The translations under genes and the position numbers were made by a program. Shown here in pieces: positions 62,532-64,000 of a stretch of DNA of 64,000 nucleotides. Origin of the DNA: Acidobacteriota bacterium (lineage in GTDB: Bacteria > Acidobacteriota > Terriglobia > Terriglobales > Acidobacteriaceae). Below the pieces are notes generated by a model. That model saw nothing but the letters and a program-made list of their open reading frames with translations. It searched no databases and had not been told where the DNA came from. The first letter of the stretch is position 1. Every line of letters begins with the position of its first letter. The stretch spans positions 1-64,000 of the forward strand of contig JAJXZT010000016.1 of NCBI GenBank assembly GCA_021779935.1, given 5' to 3'.

Positions 62532-63488
62532 ATGCAGCAGTTTTTTCATATCCATGCGCTCGCAGATCATCCGTATGTATTCCTGTTCCTTGCACTGTTG
62601 CTTGAGCGGATGGGATTGCCGCTGATCGTCACTCCGCTGCTGATTGCCGTTGGCGCCTGGGCTGCTCTTGGCAGCATGAATTTTTCGGCGGCGCTTGCGG
62701 TCTCGCTTCTCGGCACCATGGTTGGCGATCAGGCGCTTTATGAACTTGGAGCTCGTCGCGGAACGGCCATCCTTCGTTTTCTCTGCCGCATTTCCCTTGA
62801 GCCTGAGGCATGTGTGCGACGTTCGCAGGAGTCGCTGGGGAAGAACGCATTGCGCACCCTGCTGGTTGCCAAGTTCATTCCCGGCGTCGCGCACGTAGCC
62901 CCCGCTGTTGCCGGCAGCACGCGCTTCGGACGAACGAAGTTTCTTCTCTGGAATACCGCCGGAACCTTCGTCTGGATGGTTGCGATGATGCTGATCGGCT
63001 ACCTGCCCGTGCGTCCCATGTCGCAAACGGACGTTGCGCGGAGCATAGGCATCTGGGCCCTTGGGTTGCTGATGGCGGGAACGCTCTTCAATATCGTTAT
63101 GAAGTGGTATCGCAAGCAGGCGTTCGTGCATGAGATTTCGCGCTCTCGCATCTCGCCCGAGGAACTGGCTGAGCGCATTGCCGCCGGAGAAGACTTCCAC
63201 ATCGTCGATCTTCGCCATCCTCTCGAGTTCGTCGTTGACCCGCGCGTACTGCCCGGAGCGATTCGCATCGCCCCCGACGAACTCAACGAGAAGAAGCAAT
63301 GGCTCACTTCGGATCGTGAGGTTGTCCTCTACTGCACTTGACCGAACGAAGCTACCAGCGCCCGGGTGGCGCAAAAGCTTCAACAGCTCGGTGTGACTCG
63401 TGTGCGTCCGCTTGCCGGAGGCTTCCAGGGCTGGCGTGACCTGCAATTGCCGCTTGACGATCGTTTTGTCGAGACGGGTTCCAGATGA
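62532..63488 (+). CDS. DedA-rhodanese fusion with in-frame TGA (candidate selenoprotein)
   Basis: 318 codons if TGA 63339-63341 (codon 270) is read through; 269 residues if it stops. The DedA domain fills residues ~1-195: LERMGLPLIVTPLLIAVGAW, LLGTMVGDQALYELGARRG, AKFIPGVAHVAPAVAGSTRF, and several TM helices. A rhodanese domain starts at ~207 (ISPEELAERIAAGEDFHIVD LR) and reaches the active-site loop VVLYCT at 264-269. After TGA the same frame continues PNEATSARVAQKLQQLG, VRPLAGGFQGW to TGA 63486. By my recollection relatives have Cys at codon 270 (YCxCPNE). The start at ATG 62532 has a weak SD. Confidence 0.8.
63348..63381 (+). promoter_or_regulatory. Candidate bacterial SECIS hairpin
   Basis: Beginning 6 bases after the in-frame TGA: GAAGCT (63348-63353) pairs with AGCTTC (63376-63381), an ACCA/AAA internal loop follows, then GCGCC (63358-63362) pairs with GGCGC (63368-63372) around the apical loop CGGGT. 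The loop begins 21 bases after the TGA and has G at its second position. Both fit the published bacterial SECIS description (apical loop about 16-37 bases from UGA, with a G among its first two bases). Confidence 0.6.
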
Positions 63489-63527
63489 ACATCCTCTCCG
63501 CGCGCGAAAGGTTACAATAAGCGCGTC

Positions 63528-63980
63528 ATGCCTCTCTACCGTGGAGACGCAACCGAACGTCGCGCCCTGAGCGCATACGTTAAGCTGATTCGCGCCAGCG
63601 AGTCGGTCCATGCTTTTGCCATGCGCGGGTTGATCGACGAGGGCCTTACTCCGACCCAGTTTTCCGTGCTGGAAGTTCTTTATCACCTCGGTCCGCTCTA
63701 TCTCTCGGATATCGCGCGAAAGGTGTTGAAGACCGGCGGTAACCTGACGATGGTTGTCAACAACCTCGTTCGCTGCGGGCTTGTTCGCCGTTCGAAAAAA
63801 GCAGAAGATCGCCGGTACGTCCTCATTGAACTTACAGCGAAAGGCAGGGAATTAATGCGGCAAGTCTTTCCACGGCACGCCGCGCAGATCGTCGAAGCCA
63901 TGGCTCGTCTGACGGCGTCTGAACAGAAACAACTGGCCGGCCTCTGTCGAAAGCTCGGAACATCACTAACCACAAAGTAA
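63528..63980 (+). CDS. MarR-family transcriptional regulator
   Basis: 150 residues. Winged-helix core: LTPTQFSVLEVLYHLGPLYLSDIARKVLKT, GNLTMVVNNLVRCGLVRRSKKAEDRRYVLIELTAKGRELM, with the DxRxxxxxLT wing motif (EDRRYVLIELT). Flanking helices should form the dimer. It starts 39 bases after the DedA-rhodanese gene on the same strand and may regulate it or itself. Confidence 0.92.
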   Translation: MPLYRGDATERRALSAYVKLIRASESVHAFAMRGLIDEGLTPTQFSVLEVLYHLGPLYLSDIARKVLKTGGNLTMVVNNLVRCGLVRRSKKAEDRRYVLIELTAKGRELMRQVFPRHAAQIVEAMARLTASEQKQLAGLCRKLGTSLTTK

Positions 63981-64000
63981 TGAAAACAGGGTAATAACTG

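Noticed and set aside
62478-63686. A 402-codon minus-strand open frame
   Set aside because: It is antisense to the DedA-rhodanese gene and crosses into the MarR gene; composition is not protein-like.

Overview
The window looks like a chromosomal segment of a G+C-rich soil acidobacterium (Acidobacteriota, Terriglobia-like). This rests on the mix of gene families: XRE/S24 regulators, a MerR-TPR fusion, a DUF6599-like protein, many TPR and PilZ proteins, and structured repeats between genes. No 16S rRNA gene is present, so the taxonomy is inference. I see no phage, no complete IS element and no CRISPR array.

Layout. 1-13.4 kb: a truncated methyltransferase, small envelope proteins, ffh (SRP54) with a clear terminator, an MBL-fold hydrolase, a histone-deacetylase-like hydrolase, an XRE/S24-like regulator that overlaps a convergent gene, a membrane glycosyltransferase-like protein and a TPR protein. 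13.4-24 kb: a DinB-like protein, a nitrate/taurine-type ABC transporter (ATPase plus double permease), ribosomal protein S1, a cupin, a second XRE regulator, PilZ, acyl-CoA dehydrogenase and the MerR-TPR fusion. 24-28 kb: tRNA-Thr(CGT), then a minus-strand operon of a 54-residue secreted peptide, a 7-TM protein and two small helical proteins, then a DUF2207 protein. 28-32 kb: a repeat-rich accessory stretch with a DUF6599-like protein, a zinc-ribbon membrane protein and a GIY-YIG nuclease. 32-35 kb: cell-wall enzymes (AMIN/Amidase_3 amidase and a lytic transglycosylase). 36-41 kb: a tightly coupled four-gene operon for lipid-linked glycan or envelope chemistry. 41-54 kb: recX, an AlkA-like glycosylase, a PilZ protein, alaS, creD-like, mscS, pilT, a cytochrome P450 and a secreted metallopeptidase. 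54-59 kb: a LOG-family gene and a four-gene ABC exporter operon (adaptor, ATPase, two FtsX-type permeases). 59-64 kb: a BON-domain protein, a phenylalanine-pathway operon, a DedA-rhodanese fusion and a MarR regulator.

Two observations stand out. (1) The operon for chorismate mutase, prephenate dehydratase and DAHP synthase is preceded by what reads as a complete ribosome-mediated attenuator. It has a promoter, an SD-led 33-codon leader peptide with a Phe/Tyr-rich core, and four complementary segments that can form pause, antiterminator and terminator hairpins. (2) The DedA-rhodanese gene has an in-frame TGA in the rhodanese active-site loop. The reading frame and domain continue for 48 codons, and a hairpin that fits the bacterial SECIS description lies just downstream. 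This suggests a selenocysteine-containing membrane sulfurtransferase, with a nonsense mutation as the rival explanation.

The gaps between genes carry several dispersed repeat families: CCCRTATCTG hairpins, 82-bp direct repeats, TTCAG-loop hairpins, and tandem short words such as CCTAGTACCTAG, GACTCGCGACT and CCTCCGTGGTGATCC. These are described separately.
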